Part shown: one piece after another, positions 1 through 12,830 of the stretch
Layout of the letters: each line of letters opens with the position of its first letter
How positions within the stretch are numbered: position 1 is the stretch's first letter
NCBI RefSeq assembly: GCF_001083805.1
Contig: NZ_JXSK01000014.1
Coordinates: 24,893-88,892, forward strand
Direction: 5' to 3'
Length of the DNA stretch: 64,000 nt
DNA from: Photorhabdus luminescens subsp. luminescens
GTDB taxonomy: Bacteria; Pseudomonadota; Gammaproteobacteria; Enterobacterales; Enterobacteriaceae
Notes under the pieces: generated by a model
What the model saw: the letters and a program-made list of their open reading frames with translations, nothing else
Database searches by the model: none
What the model was told of the DNA's origin: nothing
Translations under genes and position numbers: made by a program

Positions 1-645
1 GCAGATATCTCTGATTTTACGGAAAAAATCGACAGGGAAAACGTTATTTCCGCCGTTTCCTTGGATAGGTTCAATGATAAGACAAGCAATATTGTCATTT
101 GAACCTAATTGAATAAATTGTTCCAAGTCAAAATATTGATTAGGCTCTGTATTCGGTTCAAATTCTGACATGACGCTAGCAGGGGTCGGAATTTTTAAAG
201 AACCATCAATATTGACATGGAAATCTTTAATCCTAAAAGCATTACCCGAAATTTGCGCTGTGGCTAGAGACTGACCATGATGAGCCAGAAAGAAAGAGAT
301 AACGCCTGAACGCCCGGTTGCTTTTTGCGCGATACGAATTGCACATTCAACCGCCCCAGAACCGGAAACATCACGCAACCATATCCTATCAATACCCTCT
401 GGGGTATGTTTAACTAATTTAGCCAAAATATATTGTGACATTTCATGGGTATAAGCTGAACTTAGATGTGTACACCTATCGATCTGCTGTTTTAATTTTT
501 CTGTTATTCTGCGATTAGTGTACCCAAGTGGAAGGTTAAATGTCCCCGAAGCTGCATCGATATACTTTTCACCATCAATTTCCAAGTAAGGACCGTTACC
601 AACAAAGCGAGAAAGCATATCTTCGAACCGTTTGCCATTTTCCAT
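1..645 (-). CDS. Class III (PLP-dependent) aminotransferase, N-terminal part; runs off the window start
   Basis: Reverse-strand reading frame open from an ATG at 645 to base 1, giving 215 residues with no stop, so the gene continues outside the window. The protein begins MENGKRFEDMLSRF and contains a GSGAVECAIRIAQ segment typical of the cofactor phosphate-binding turn of class III (ornithine/diaminobutyrate-type) aminotransferases, then a region reading LIIEPIQGNGGN that fits the conserved core strand. The catalytic lysine would lie beyond the window edge and cannot be checked. A GGTAAT stretch precedes the start. The substrate cannot be told from this part; family assignment is fairly secure, exact function is not. 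Confidence 0.8.
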   Translation of the reverse strand, partial: MENGKRFEDMLSRFVGNGPYLEIDGEKYIDAASGTFNLPLGYTNRRITEKLKQQIDRCTHLSSAYTHEMSQYILAKLVKHTPEGIDRIWLRDVSGSGAVECAIRIAQKATGRSGVISFFLAHHGQSLATAQISGNAFRIKDFHVNIDGSLKIPTPASVMSEFEPNTEPNQYFDLEQFIQLGSNDNIACLIIEPIQGNGGNNVFPVDFFRKIRDIC

Positions 646-1309
646 TATTTTATTACCTTAATTAATCATTTCTAGCTATAAGAAAGCATAATAATCTTTA
701 ACAGGTAAGAGAATATTTACTAAAAATTAATTTAGATCAACAAATAACCCATAAAAACCCAAAAAACATTTAAAAAATTAAAGTATTTTGTATAAAATAC
801 ATTATTATTTTGAATGATTAGCTAATGGCATGCAGAACTGCTGGTCTATTGGGTTAATGACAAGAAATTATGCGCAAACTCCTGCAAAACTGCACCTAAA
901 ATCTCTCATCTTCCGATTTTTGCGCTGATGATAAGAGCATTTATATCTCTCGTGGTTATTTTCTGACAACTGATAAAATGTCATGAAAGATTCTCGATAA
1001 TTTCTGATTTGTCAGAAAAAGTGTGCTTTTTCATACTGAAAAGATAGTCAGACTCTCAACTGACATGAAAATACCCACACAAGCTAGTCGGTTTACACCA
1101 GTGAATAGCTCGTATAAAGTTCAGACTTTAAAAAAAGTAAAGGGTTTTGTCCGTGCGCGATCCTTGAACACTCCTATCACCGGCTTGAAATGACTTACCA
1201 GTAGGATTGCTGGTGTATCCAAGATCTTTGGTCGCACTAAAGAATGAATTCCACTGAGCCTATTCGCCAATAAAACCACTACCATTATTGAAATATCAAA
1301 AGAACACAC
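646..1309. other. Gene-free intergenic region between aminotransferase and exporter genes
   Basis: About 660 bases, AT-rich, separating two divergent genes, so it must hold both promoters, but no convincing -35/-10 pair or operator stood out by eye. A 64-codon reverse ORF at 1121-1315 overlaps the exporter start, has no recognisable motif and no good ribosome site, and is treated as spurious. Confidence 0.5.
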
Positions 1310-2506
1310 ATGCAAAATTATATTCTACTACTACTTAGCCTGGCGCTTTTTGGACCTTTGGGTGTCGATGTATTCTTACCTACAGTCCCTGCCATCGCCG
1401 AGGATTTTAAAGTTAACAATGAAGTTATTCAGTCAACGATTTCTTTGTTTTTATTAATTATGGGGCTAGGCCAATTAGTCGCCGGACCACTAGTGGACAA
1501 ATTCGGCCGTCGGCCCGTGGCCTTAACGGGTATCACCTTATATATCATCGGTTCTGTGATTGCCGCGCTTTCTACTTTTCCCGAAATTTTTATTGCCGCG
1601 CGAATTATTCAAGGATGCGCTGTCTGCTGTACCAGTGTCGTCTGCATTAGTGGTGTGCGTGATCGCCTAAACGGTGATGAGGCGGCCAAAGCCTATGGCT
1701 TTATTAACGGTACGCTAAATATCGTTCCTGCCCTCGCTCCGTTACTTGGCGGTATTCTGGCCGAAATGTTCAACTGGCGTGCGCCATTCTGGTTTTTGAC
1801 TTGCTACTCGGTTATTACACTATTGATCATTGCTACCTGGTTACCAGAAACGCGCCCTGCCAACACCAAACCAATTCGCGGGCTACCGCTAAAGCAATAT
1901 TTTCAAATCCTTAGCAATGCCCAGTTTATGCATTTTGCCTTAGTTAATGCCGGCGTTATGGGAATAGTCGTTACCTATGTGTCATTTGCGCCAACAGTAC
2001 TGATGATCGAAGGCCATGTTTCGCCGTTAGCATTTTCATTAATTTTTGGCGGCAACGGACTCTGGACGATGATCGCCTTCCTAACCGCAACTAAAATCAT
2101 TCCCCGAATTGGCCGCCCTTCCTGCCTGCTGTTAGGCGCAATTCTAACGGCACTGGCTAGCCTGGCCCTGTTCTCTGGTATCTACTTGCTGCCAAACGCC
2201 GTCAGCTCTCACTGGTTAAGCTATATGTTGCCGGTTTCTTTAGCCTGCACAGGTATGGCATTTGTTATGGGGCCTGCGACCAGTTATGCACTGGAACCTT
2301 ATTCTGACGAAGCCGGCGTCGCTTCCGCCCTGATAGGATTCGTCCAGATGGCTATCGGCTCCGCCCTATCGCTTATCGCGATGGCGTTACCATTTGCGCT
2401 CAAACAGTCACTCGTGTTAGTCATGCTACTCGGCACCACGCTAATCCTGTCAGCACATATAGTCAGCCGTAACCTGAAAGGACGGGTAGTTTCACTAGAA
2501 TCTTAA
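1310..2506 (+). CDS. Bcr/CflA-type major facilitator multidrug exporter
   Basis: The 398-residue protein is almost entirely hydrophobic, with roughly twelve membrane segments. The loop between segments 2 and 3 (about residues 59-70) reads GPLVDKFGRRPV, the major facilitator motif A, and the first helix is followed by DVFLPTVPAIAEDF, the typical opening of the Bcr/CflA (12-TM drug:H+ antiporter) group, near MdtL-like proteins. It would expel drugs from the cytoplasm using the proton gradient. It converges on malT with only 8 bases between the stops. The start is the first ATG; the ribosome site is weak (AAAGAAC). Family confident; substrates unknown. Confidence 0.82.
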   Translation: MQNYILLLLSLALFGPLGVDVFLPTVPAIAEDFKVNNEVIQSTISLFLLIMGLGQLVAGPLVDKFGRRPVALTGITLYIIGSVIAALSTFPEIFIAARIIQGCAVCCTSVVCISGVRDRLNGDEAAKAYGFINGTLNIVPALAPLLGGILAEMFNWRAPFWFLTCYSVITLLIIATWLPETRPANTKPIRGLPLKQYFQILSNAQFMHFALVNAGVMGIVVTYVSFAPTVLMIEGHVSPLAFSLIFGGNGLWTMIAFLTATKIIPRIGRPSCLLLGAILTALASLALFSGIYLLPNAVSSHWLSYMLPVSLACTGMAFVMGPATSYALEPYSDEAGVASALIGFVQMAIGSALSLIAMALPFALKQSLVLVMLLGTTLILSAHIVSRNLKGRVVSLES

Positions 2507-2514
2507 AATATCCG

Positions 2515-5301
<2,787 letters not shown>

Positions 5302-5398
5302 TTAGATGATTTATTTCACGGTCCGTAATACATCCCAACCAAATTTAGTGAAATAGATGGCTTTTGCAAATATGTTTGCGACCCCCATAGTATTAAGT

Positions 5399-5414
5399 TG
5401 CGCACCCTATCACA
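5399..5414. promoter_or_regulatory. Predicted CRP site upstream of malT
   Basis: TGCGC-ACCCTA-TCACA matches the CRP consensus TGTGA-N6-TCACA at 3 of 5 and 5 of 5 half-site positions. It lies about 175 bases upstream of the chosen malT start. E. coli malT transcription is CRP-dependent, so the placement makes sense, but no matching -10 was pinned down. Confidence 0.5.
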
Positions 5415-5552
5415 TTCCTGAACAGCAAATTCCATTTTCTACGTATAAGTTTTGGAAGCGATTGGCAAATTATCTCATCAGTTCTCAAAAAGAAAATGAA
5501 CTCAACGGGTGCAAAAATGATGCGAAATAGGGTTATTGGCTACGCCCTTCTA

Positions 5553-5614
5553 CTCCTCCCTGACTAATACCTCTCCAGGATGATGCTTTAGATCCTGAGA
5601 GCATTCAGCATAGT
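5553..5614 (+). promoter_or_regulatory. malPQ promoter region with MalT boxes
   Basis: GGATGA at 5578-5583 and CTCCTCCC at 5553-5560 (GGGAGGAG on the other strand) match the core of MalT boxes. CATAGT at 5609-5614 can serve as the -10, which would put the GGATGA box near -40, as at E. coli malPp. There is no good -35, as expected for a MalT-activated promoter. Confidence 0.6.
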
Positions 5615-5652
5615 GGCTAAATTTTCCTTTTCAGCTACAGGATGAAGACTCC

Positions 5653-8055
5653 ATGCAACAGTCAAGATTAGATAAAGCCCAGTTTCAGGCTGCGCTGACA
5701 CGTCAATGGCAGCGCTTTGGCCTCGGATCAGCACAGGAAATGACTCAACACCAATGGTGGCAAGCCGTTAGCGCGGCCCTGTCAGAGTTGTTGCCCGCAT
5801 GCCCTGTCATCAATCATTCCGACCAACAACGCCATGTGAACTACATCTCTATGGAGTTTCTGATTGGCCGCTTGACCGCAAATAATCTGCTTAACCTTGG
5901 TTGGTATGAAGACGTTCAGGCTTACCTGGCAGAAGAAAATATCATTCTAAGCGATCTTCTGGAGCAGGAAACCGACCCGGCTTTAGGCAATGGTGGATTG
6001 GGACGGCTTGCCGCCTGTTTTCTTGACTCTATGGCAACCGTCGGTCAGCCGGCAATTGGCTATGGTCTGAATTATCAATACGGCCTGTTCCGCCAATCCT
6101 TTGAACAAGGGCAACAAATTGAAGAACCAGACAATTGGGAACGAGAATCCTATCCTTGGTTCCGTCACAACGCTCAGTTAGATGTTGAGGTGAATTTTGG
6201 CGGCAAAATCGTCATAACAGATGATGGACGCGAAACCTGGGCGCCTGAATTCACCTTGATTGGAGAAGCCTGGGATCTACCCGTCATTGGTTATCGCAAT
6301 GGTGTTACTCAACCATTACGCCTGTGGCAAGCAACCCATGCTTCGCCATTCGATCTCGACAAATTCAACGCCGGACAGTTTCTGGCAGCGGAACAGCAAG
6401 GCATTGAAGCTGCTAAACTAACGAAAGTTCTCTATCCGAATGATAATCATCAAGAAGGCAAACGCCTGCGTCTGATGCAACAATATTTCCAGTGTGCCTG
6501 CTCCGTCGCTGATATCTTGCGTCGCCATCATCTGGCGGGCCGCAAAATAGAAGATCTGCCTAAGTATGAAGTTATCCAGCTTAACGACACTCATCCAACG
6601 ATTGCCATCCCTGAAATGATGCGCATTCTGCTGGATAAACACCAGATGAGTTGGGAAGCAGCATGGGAGATAACCAGTCATACTTTCGCCTATACCAACC
6701 ACACCCTGATGCCAGAAGGTTTGGAACGCTGGGACGAGGATCTCGTCAGCCGCCTGCTGCCGCGCCATTACAGCATCATTAAAGAAATTAACTACCGGTT
6801 TAAAAAGCTGGTGGATACAGCCTGGCCTGGCGATCAAGCCGTATGGGAAAAATTAGCTGTACATTATGACCATCAGATACGGATGGCGAATCTTTGCGTT
6901 GTCGCGGGCTTTGCCGTAAATGGGGTAGCAGCGCTGCACTCGCAACTCATCGTTAAGGATCTATTTCCTGAATACCATCAACTATGGCCGAATAAGTTTC
7001 TCAACGTGACAAATGGCGTTACCCCACGTCGCTGGCTCAAACAGTGTAACCCGGCACTGTCAGGACTGCTTGACCGGACGCTTAATCGTGAATGGGTTAA
7101 CGATCTTGATGCTCTTAAAGCACTTGAACCCTATGCAGATGACGCCGCCTTCCGCGAAGAATACCGAGCTATCAAACAAGGCAATAAGACCCTGTTATCC
7201 AATTACGTCAATAAAGTAATGGGACTCAAGCTAGATCCAAACGCCATTTTTGATGTGCAAATTAAACGCTTACATGAATATAAACGCCAGCATCTGAACC
7301 TGTTGCATATCTTATCGCTCTATAAACAAATTCAGGAAAATCCGGCGCTGGATATCGTGCCACGTGTATTCCTGTTCGGCGCAAAAGCCGCGCCTGGCTA
7401 CTATTTGGCAAAAAATATTATCTCTGCGATTAATCAGGCTGCGGAGAAAATTAATAACGATCCAATCGTCGGTGATCGCATCAAGATCGCGTTTATCCCC
7501 GATTACAAAGTTTCTGTCGCAGAACTCATGATACCGGCTGCCGATGTTTCAGAACAAATCTCCACAGCCGGCAAAGAAGCTTCCGGTACCGGCAACATGA
7601 AACTGGCACTGAATGGGGCGCTGACCATCGGCACATTAGATGGAGCGAACGTTGAAATTGCCGAACAGGTAGGAAATGACCACATCTTCATTTTCGGGCA
7701 TACCGTAGAAGAAGTGAAAGCCTTAAAAGCTGCCGGTTATGACCCACTGAAATTACTCCAGGAAAATCAGCACCTAGACAACATCCTCAAGGCGCTGGCT
7801 AGCGGCGAGTTCAGCTATAGCGATAAACGAGCATTCGATATGCTGCTACATAGTCTGATTGAAGGTGGCGATCCTTATCTGGCGCTAGCTGATTTTGCCT
7901 CCTATTGTGATGCGCATAAACGGATCGATACCTTGTACCGCGACACTCAACATTGGACACGTAGCGCCATTCTGAATACCGCCCGGATGGGCATGTTCAG
8001 CTCTGACCGAACAATCCGTGATTATCAACAACGTATCTGGCAAGCAAACCGATAA
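5653..8055 (+). CDS. malP: MalP, maltodextrin phosphorylase
   Basis: This 800-residue protein aligns by eye along its whole length with E. coli MalP (about 797 residues). It shortens maltodextrins by phosphorolysis, releasing glucose 1-phosphate in the cytoplasm. The pyridoxal-phosphate motif EASGTGNMK is intact with its lysine near residue 650, and the active-site loop [11 protein letters not shown] is present near 310. The start ATG follows an AGGATGAAG stretch. malQ begins 10 bases after the stop, so the two form an operon driven from the MalT-box promoter. Confidence 0.98.
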   Translation: MQQSRLDKAQFQAALTRQWQRFGLGSAQEMTQHQWWQAVSAALSELLPACPVINHSDQQRHVNYISMEFLIGRLTANNLLNLGWYEDVQAYLAEENIILSDLLEQETDPALGNGGLGRLAACFLDSMATVGQPAIGYGLNYQYGLFRQSFEQGQQIEEPDNWERESYPWFRHNAQLDVEVNFGGKIVITDDGRETWAPEFTLIGEAWDLPVIGYRNGVTQPLRLWQATHASPFDLDKFNAGQFLAAEQQGIEAAKLTKVLYPNDNHQEGKRLRLMQQYFQCACSVADILRRHHLAGRKIEDLPKYEVIQLNDTHPTIAIPEMMRILLDKHQMSWEAAWEITSHTFAYTNHTLMPEGLERWDEDLVSRLLPRHYSIIKEINYRFKKLVDTAWPGDQAVWEKLAVHYDHQIRMANLCVVAGFAVNGVAALHSQLIVKDLFPEYHQLWPNKFLNVTNGVTPRRWLKQCNPALSGLLDRTLNREWVNDLDALKALEPYADDAAFREEYRAIKQGNKTLLSNYVNKVMGLKLDPNAIFDVQIKRLHEYKRQHLNLLHILSLYKQIQENPALDIVPRVFLFGAKAAPGYYLAKNIISAINQAAEKINNDPIVGDRIKIAFIPDYKVSVAELMIPAADVSEQISTAGKEASGTGNMKLALNGALTIGTLDGANVEIAEQVGNDHIFIFGHTVEEVKALKAAGYDPLKLLQENQHLDNILKALASGEFSYSDKRAFDMLLHSLIEGGDPYLALADFASYCDAHKRIDTLYRDTQHWTRSAILNTARMGMFSSDRTIRDYQQRIWQANR

Positions 8056-8064
8056 GGAAAAATC

Positions 8065-10152
8065 ATGGAGGAGAAGAGCCTCGATCATTTAGCGACCGAG
8101 GCTGGCATTGTCGCCAGCTACATTAATGCTTATGGCAAACCACAAGCGATTCCAACGGAAACCCGACATCGCTTGCTGGATGCGATAAACGTAAACAAAC
8201 CGGCCAACGCGCCGGTTTCACCCTTGCCGACAGTAAAAGTTTTTACTCAAGGTGAACACTTCACTATCACCCTCAAAGATGAAGAGCACTATCAATGGCA
8301 GATACGGACAGAACAAGGAGAAGAGTTTCAGGGGCATTGCTGCCGTCAGCTAATGCTGCCTGACACGCTCGCTTTGGGATATCATCGCCTCACTTTGACG
8401 CAAGGGAACCAATACTGGTCTATGCAAATTATCGTGGCGCCCAAACGCTGCTACGAACCCGATGCTCTGCTAAGGGGAGAAAAACTCTGGGGCGCCTGTG
8501 TGCAACTCTACACTCTGCGCTCAGAAAACAACTGGGGAATCGGCGATTTTGGCGACCTGAAACACATGCTGAAAGAGATAGCAGTACGCGGAGGCGCCTT
8601 CATCGGGCTGAATCCGTTGCATGCGCTGCATCCAACCATGCCAGAAAGCGCCAGCCCCTATAGCCCCTCTTCACGCAACTGGCTTAATGTGATTTACATT
8701 GATGTTAATCAGGTTGAGGATTTCAAACACAGTGAAGAAGCACAAAGATGGTGGCAAGAAGCGACCACTCAACGCATGTTACAAGATGCCCGTAACGCGG
8801 AATGGGTGGATTACACCACAGTTATGGCGTTGAAAATGGCAGCATTGCGTCTGGCTCATCAACAATTCAGCACCCGCCCAGAGCATGATTCGCTAAAAAT
8901 TTCTTTCCGCCAATTTGTCATTCAGGGTGGCGAGTGTCTCTACTATCAAGCCGCCTATGATGCTCTGCATTGCCAGCTATATGTTGAAGATAACTCTTGT
9001 TGGGGCTGGCCGGTATGGCCGGAAAAGTATCGCGATCCGCATGGTGAAGCGGTACAAACATTTTGCCAATCTCACCCGCAGGAAGTGGAATTTTTCCTCT
9101 GGTTACAATGGCTGGCCGATACTCAACTTGCAGACTGCTTTGCGCAAAGCCAAACAAGCGGCATGTCCATTGGAATTTACCGTGATTTAGCCGTTGGCGT
9201 GGCCGAAGGAGGATCAGAGACTTGGTGCAACCGGGAGGTCTACTGCACCAAAGCATCCGTGGGAGCGCCGCCAGATGCTCTGGGACCACTAGGTCAAAAC
9301 TGGGGACTACCGCCAATGAATCCTCATGTTCTGCAAACTCAGGCTTACCAACCGTTTATTAATCTACTGCGCACAAATATGACCCACTGCGGCGCCTTAC
9401 GCATTGATCACGTTATGTCGGTACTCAGGCTCTGGTGGATTCCTTATGGAGAAACCGCCGACAAAGGGGCATATGTACACTATCCAGTTAATGATCTGCT
9501 GGCGATTCTGGCATTAGAAAGTCAACGCCATCGTTGTCTGGTCATTGGTGAAGATTTGGGTATCGTACCAGAAGAGATTGTGGGCAAACTGCGCGATGGC
9601 GGTGTCTATTCTTATAAAGTGCTCTACTTTGAGCGTCATGGCAATGGGGAATACCGAGCACCGGAGGATTACCCGATACAAGCAATGGCGACCATCACCA
9701 CGCACGATTTACCTACCTTGCGTGGATTCTGGCAAAGCGACGATTTGACACTTGGAGAATCACTTAAGTTATATCCTGATAAAAACCTGCTTCAAGGGTT
9801 ACATACCGAACGTCAAGCTAGCAAACAAGGGTTATTAGAAGGCTTACATCGCTACGGCTGTATCCCGCAACATATCGGCGACACAGCAAAAGAAATAGCC
9901 ATGTCATCGATAATAAACCAAGGGTTACATCGTTACATTGCCCACAGTGCCTGCTCACTGTTAGGGTTGCAACCCGAAGATTGGCTGGATATGGATAAAC
10001 CGGTCAATATTCCAGGTACGATAATGGAATACCCTAACTGGCGACGTAAACTGAATACCACATTGGAAACCCTGTTCGATGATGATCATGTCAACCAATT
10101 ACTGAAAGATGTGGATAGACACCGTAAAAAAGCGGGAACGGACAGAGGCTAA
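8065..10152 (+). CDS. malQ: MalQ, 4-alpha-glucanotransferase (amylomaltase)
   Basis: A GH77 enzyme of 695 residues, about the E. coli length. It transfers glucan chains between maltodextrins, releasing glucose and making longer substrates for MalP. The catalytic residues are visible: the nucleophile Asp in RIDHV (448), the acid/base Glu in IGEDLG (496) and the third carboxylate Asp in TTHDLPT (548). AAGGA precedes the ATG. It is the second gene of malPQ; a hairpin follows about 50 bases after its stop. Confidence 0.97.
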   Translation: MEEKSLDHLATEAGIVASYINAYGKPQAIPTETRHRLLDAINVNKPANAPVSPLPTVKVFTQGEHFTITLKDEEHYQWQIRTEQGEEFQGHCCRQLMLPDTLALGYHRLTLTQGNQYWSMQIIVAPKRCYEPDALLRGEKLWGACVQLYTLRSENNWGIGDFGDLKHMLKEIAVRGGAFIGLNPLHALHPTMPESASPYSPSSRNWLNVIYIDVNQVEDFKHSEEAQRWWQEATTQRMLQDARNAEWVDYTTVMALKMAALRLAHQQFSTRPEHDSLKISFRQFVIQGGECLYYQAAYDALHCQLYVEDNSCWGWPVWPEKYRDPHGEAVQTFCQSHPQEVEFFLWLQWLADTQLADCFAQSQTSGMSIGIYRDLAVGVAEGGSETWCNREVYCTKASVGAPPDALGPLGQNWGLPPMNPHVLQTQAYQPFINLLRTNMTHCGALRIDHVMSVLRLWWIPYGETADKGAYVHYPVNDLLAILALESQRHRCLVIGEDLGIVPEEIVGKLRDGGVYSYKVLYFERHGNGEYRAPEDYPIQAMATITTHDLPTLRGFWQSDDLTLGESLKLYPDKNLLQGLHTERQASKQGLLEGLHRYGCIPQHIGDTAKEIAMSSIINQGLHRYIAHSACSLLGLQPEDWLDMDKPVNIPGTIMEYPNWRRKLNTTLETLFDDDHVNQLLKDVDRHRKKAGTDRG

Positions 10153-10201
10153 ATGCCGTAATGCCTATTTCTCCTGCACAGGTGTTATCCTGTCCAGTTT
10201 A

Positions 10202-10231
10202 AAGGATGGTTTAAATCCATAAACCATCCTT
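10202..10231 (+). terminator. Probable malPQ transcription terminator hairpin
   Basis: A perfect 12-bp inverted repeat (AAGGATGGTTTA, 6-base loop, TAAACCATCCTT) lies 50 bases after malQ. There is no clear T-run after it, so it could be a weak terminator or an mRNA-stabilising stem. Confidence 0.55.
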
Positions 10232-12028
10232 CACATTACTTACTGAGTTTTCACCAATGATAAACACAGGTGTTAAGAAAAACCGCTTTTTGTCTGTCAG
10301 TATGGTTTTAAAAGCTGGAAAAGAGGCTAGGCTAACCACGAAAAAACAGGTAAAAACTTTAATCATCAAAAGTAAAAAAGTAGTGATTAAGGATTTTTTA
10401 AAACGGGTAAAAAATCCGATACCATACTGACATTAGAGGAGAAAGCATCAGAAAAAACAGGTTTTAAATCGATTAAACAAGGTGGAAAAAATGACAGTGT
10501 TAACCCAATAATAAGAATATATCTTATCAAAGCATTTAACCGTATTAAATAAGACTCCAAAATAGTGCTACGTCTTATACCACTCTCAACTCTAATATAT
10601 AACGATGGGTTAAGTAGGACTATGTGTAGCAGAATTATGAAACGTTATTTAACCACATTAAACCAATTTTCTTAAATAAAAGATTCTGCCTGACTGCAAT
10701 AAGTTTACGAAAATCAGAGGCTATAATTGTAGAAAACCGAGAGGCATTTTAGGTTAACCCAAAAAAGCAAAAATGTTTAGCAGCATTAAAAATGATTAAA
10801 GAAACTAGCGTTAACCCTAATACCACTAGCTAATCTGCTACCTTCACTAGTTTTAAACCTAAAAAATCAAATACAGAAAATGGAGAAACGAACAAAACCT
10901 AAATATCAGTTTAATGAAAATAAGGGCATTAAATACGACTCAGAAAATGTAAAAGCCATTAAACCTACCACAGTTAATCATTAAAAATCATTTATTAAGC
11001 AGATTTCCAATTAAAAAAACAGCCTGTAAGAATGAAACCACAGCTCAAGCATATCATGTTTTTAATATTATTTTTTTACTTACATTTCCCTTTTACCGGT
11101 GATTAACCAGATAAGGATTAAGAAAATAAGCACCTCATTAATGCCAGTTTTTTAAAAGGTATAGGGTGACTGAAAACAACCTATTCCTTGCTATGTTTAA
11201 ACATTTATACCCTATGGATTTCAAGATGCATCGCGACGGCAAGGGAGTGAATCCCCGGGAGCATAGCAAACTATGTGACCGGGGTGAGCGAGCGCAGCCA
11301 ACAAAGAGGCAACTTGAAAGATAACGGGTATATCAGCAATACTACCCCTCACTTACTGTATATTTACCTAACCAACCATGACTATTTAAAAACACAAACA
11401 GATAGAGATTAAATATTTCACTCAACAAACTGATTTAACACAACGAATCAAAATTTTCAGTAACGTGATTAATTACATTTAGTCGAAATTCACTAACCAT
11501 TAACCGAGAGTTGAAAAGAAATAATCACGTAAAATAACATTAATAGAATAGATTAACGCTCAAATGTTTTCTCACCATCGTTTTACGAAAAAATCAATAA
11601 AAAATGCGATAAAGAAAAAACAAAGCGATTAATTTAGCAGGATTTAAATGCTAAAAAGTAGCTATCCTAAAAAACATTAACGGCATTTTTATACTATTAA
11701 TCCATTTATCAGTAATTTATAAAGAAAAAACAAAAGGTGATTGATTTATAAAAACTCGCAGAATTGCCAGTAAAACAATATTTGTAAAACAATGTAGGTA
11801 AAACAGTGTCAGTCAAAATAAATCGGATATGATTAACGTTCGTTTAAACGTAAAACCACGATATATCATAATGTTTAAATTTAGCAAAAAGCTGATATCC
11901 AAAAGATAAAAAACGATTAAAACCAGATACCGATTAAAATCATACGTTAAAAAAATAACTTTTAATCACAGTTTAAAACCTGCTCTGGTTTTATGGGGAT
12001 TTCAATTAAGGGCTTTGGAATTTGATAT
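10232..12028. other. Long gene-free, A-rich region between malQ and the PAAR gene
   Basis: About 1.8 kb with no convincing gene on either strand. The plus strand is much richer in A than in T, and short words such as GATTAA and GTTAACC recur. The longest readable pieces are a lysine-rich 57-codon frame at 10257-10430 and an overlapping open frame that continues to about 10550; neither resembles a known protein. Near-copies of a roughly 27-base word occur at 11610-11636 and 11720-11748. One ERIC element sits at 11206-11333. This may be decayed coding DNA at the edge of the type VI island. Confidence 0.5.
11206..11333. repeat. ERIC element, copy 1
   Basis: About 128 bases bounded by TATACCC and GGGTATA, with the ERIC core GTGAATCCCC...GGGGTGAGCGAGCGCAG and the tail GGCAACTTGAAAGATAACGGGTATA-type end. 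It is the same orientation as copies at 26831 and 34636. Confidence 0.9.
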
Positions 12029-12301
12029 TTATGACCGTACCTTTAATCGACAAGCTCCGGTCGGGCAACCACAATTAACCAAGTGTCCCTCAAGCGCGGC
12101 AGGTATTCCTTGTATATTGAACAAGTTAGAACCTTCCGCAATAGCGCCGGTTTGTTTACAGGCGGGACAAAACACCGGGTCACCTTTACAGGCAACCGAT
12201 AGTTGTTGGTTTACCAAATCGGAACCATTTAAAACATCGCCTCCGGTTGTTGTGGTATCACCTTTCAGGATAACTTTTTTTCCTTCCACTACACTTCGCA
12301 T
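12029..12301 (-). CDS. PAAR-domain protein, type VI secretion spike tip
   Basis: A 90-residue protein with glycine turns, paired cysteines and the stretches KGDPVFCPACKQTGAIAEGS and GIPAALEGHLVNCGCPTGA, typical of PAAR-repeat proteins that cap the VgrG trimer and sharpen the type VI needle. It is a stand-alone PAAR without a toxin extension. The ATG is 3 bases past the stop of the broken immunity copy and uses a GGAG inside that copy's end as ribosome site. Last gene of the vgrG operon. Family assignment is good; which effector it serves is not shown by sequence. Confidence 0.82.
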   Translation of the reverse strand: MRSVVEGKKVILKGDTTTTGGDVLNGSDLVNQQLSVACKGDPVFCPACKQTGAIAEGSNLFNIQGIPAALEGHLVNCGCPTGACRLKVRS

Positions 12302-12304
12302 GAT

Positions 12305-12794
12305 TTACTCCGTTATATTTTCCGTTTCTCGTATTAAATGCCATACAGTTGTGCCCGTCTCTGCACCTTCAACATCAAAAGCCATCGCCCCCTGAGCAAA
12401 GAAGTACTGCCGACCCGGCAGGCTATCGGTTTGCCAGATCCCGCATCAGATAGCGAGGGGCTTCATAGAGATTTTTTGCGTCACTGACTACCCAACTAGA
12501 GGGTTGGTTTTTTTTCTGATTAAGAATGCCTTCTTCCACTTTGGTAATATTTTCCGGTGAATATTTTTTTAATCCCTTCAGTGAATGACGATGAAAACGC
12601 AGGTGGGTACCAAATTCTTCGCGAAAACGGTGATAACAGGCCAGAATGCGTTGCTTTTTCTCTAGGATGTAACCCTGTTTAAAAAACAGGGTGATAGAAA
12701 TCCCAAGACGAGAAACGGTTAGCCCATCGCCATTGAGGAAGGTAAACGCGGTCAGTTGTGATTTCAACTGGGCAAAGTAATCTGAAGTATCCAT
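12305..12794 (-). pseudogene. Deleted second copy of the DUF3396-type immunity gene
   Basis: The first 117 codons (ORF 12423-12794) are nearly identical to the intact gene at 12831-13982. Then about 225 codons are missing, and the sequence continues with the last 45 or so codons (WQTDSLPG to the stop at 12305) in a different frame. The join falls at a short shared word, GCG followed by ATCTGG, present at both ends of the missing part in the intact copy. The truncated ORF ends in DLANR. The bases just upstream repeat the leader and last codons of the effector gene, so the duplication unit began there. Confidence 0.88.
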
Positions 12795-12830
12795 ATTCTC
12801 TCCGTTAATTATGAAGCGGTGGATAATTTG

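Noticed and set aside
1121..1315. 64-codon reverse ORF in the aminotransferase-exporter gap
   Set aside because: It overlaps the exporter start on the other strand, has no recognisable motif and no ribosome site.
10257..10430. 57-codon lysine-rich plus-strand ORF after malQ
   Set aside because: No ribosome site, low complexity and no known similarity; kept only as an observation on the gene-free region.
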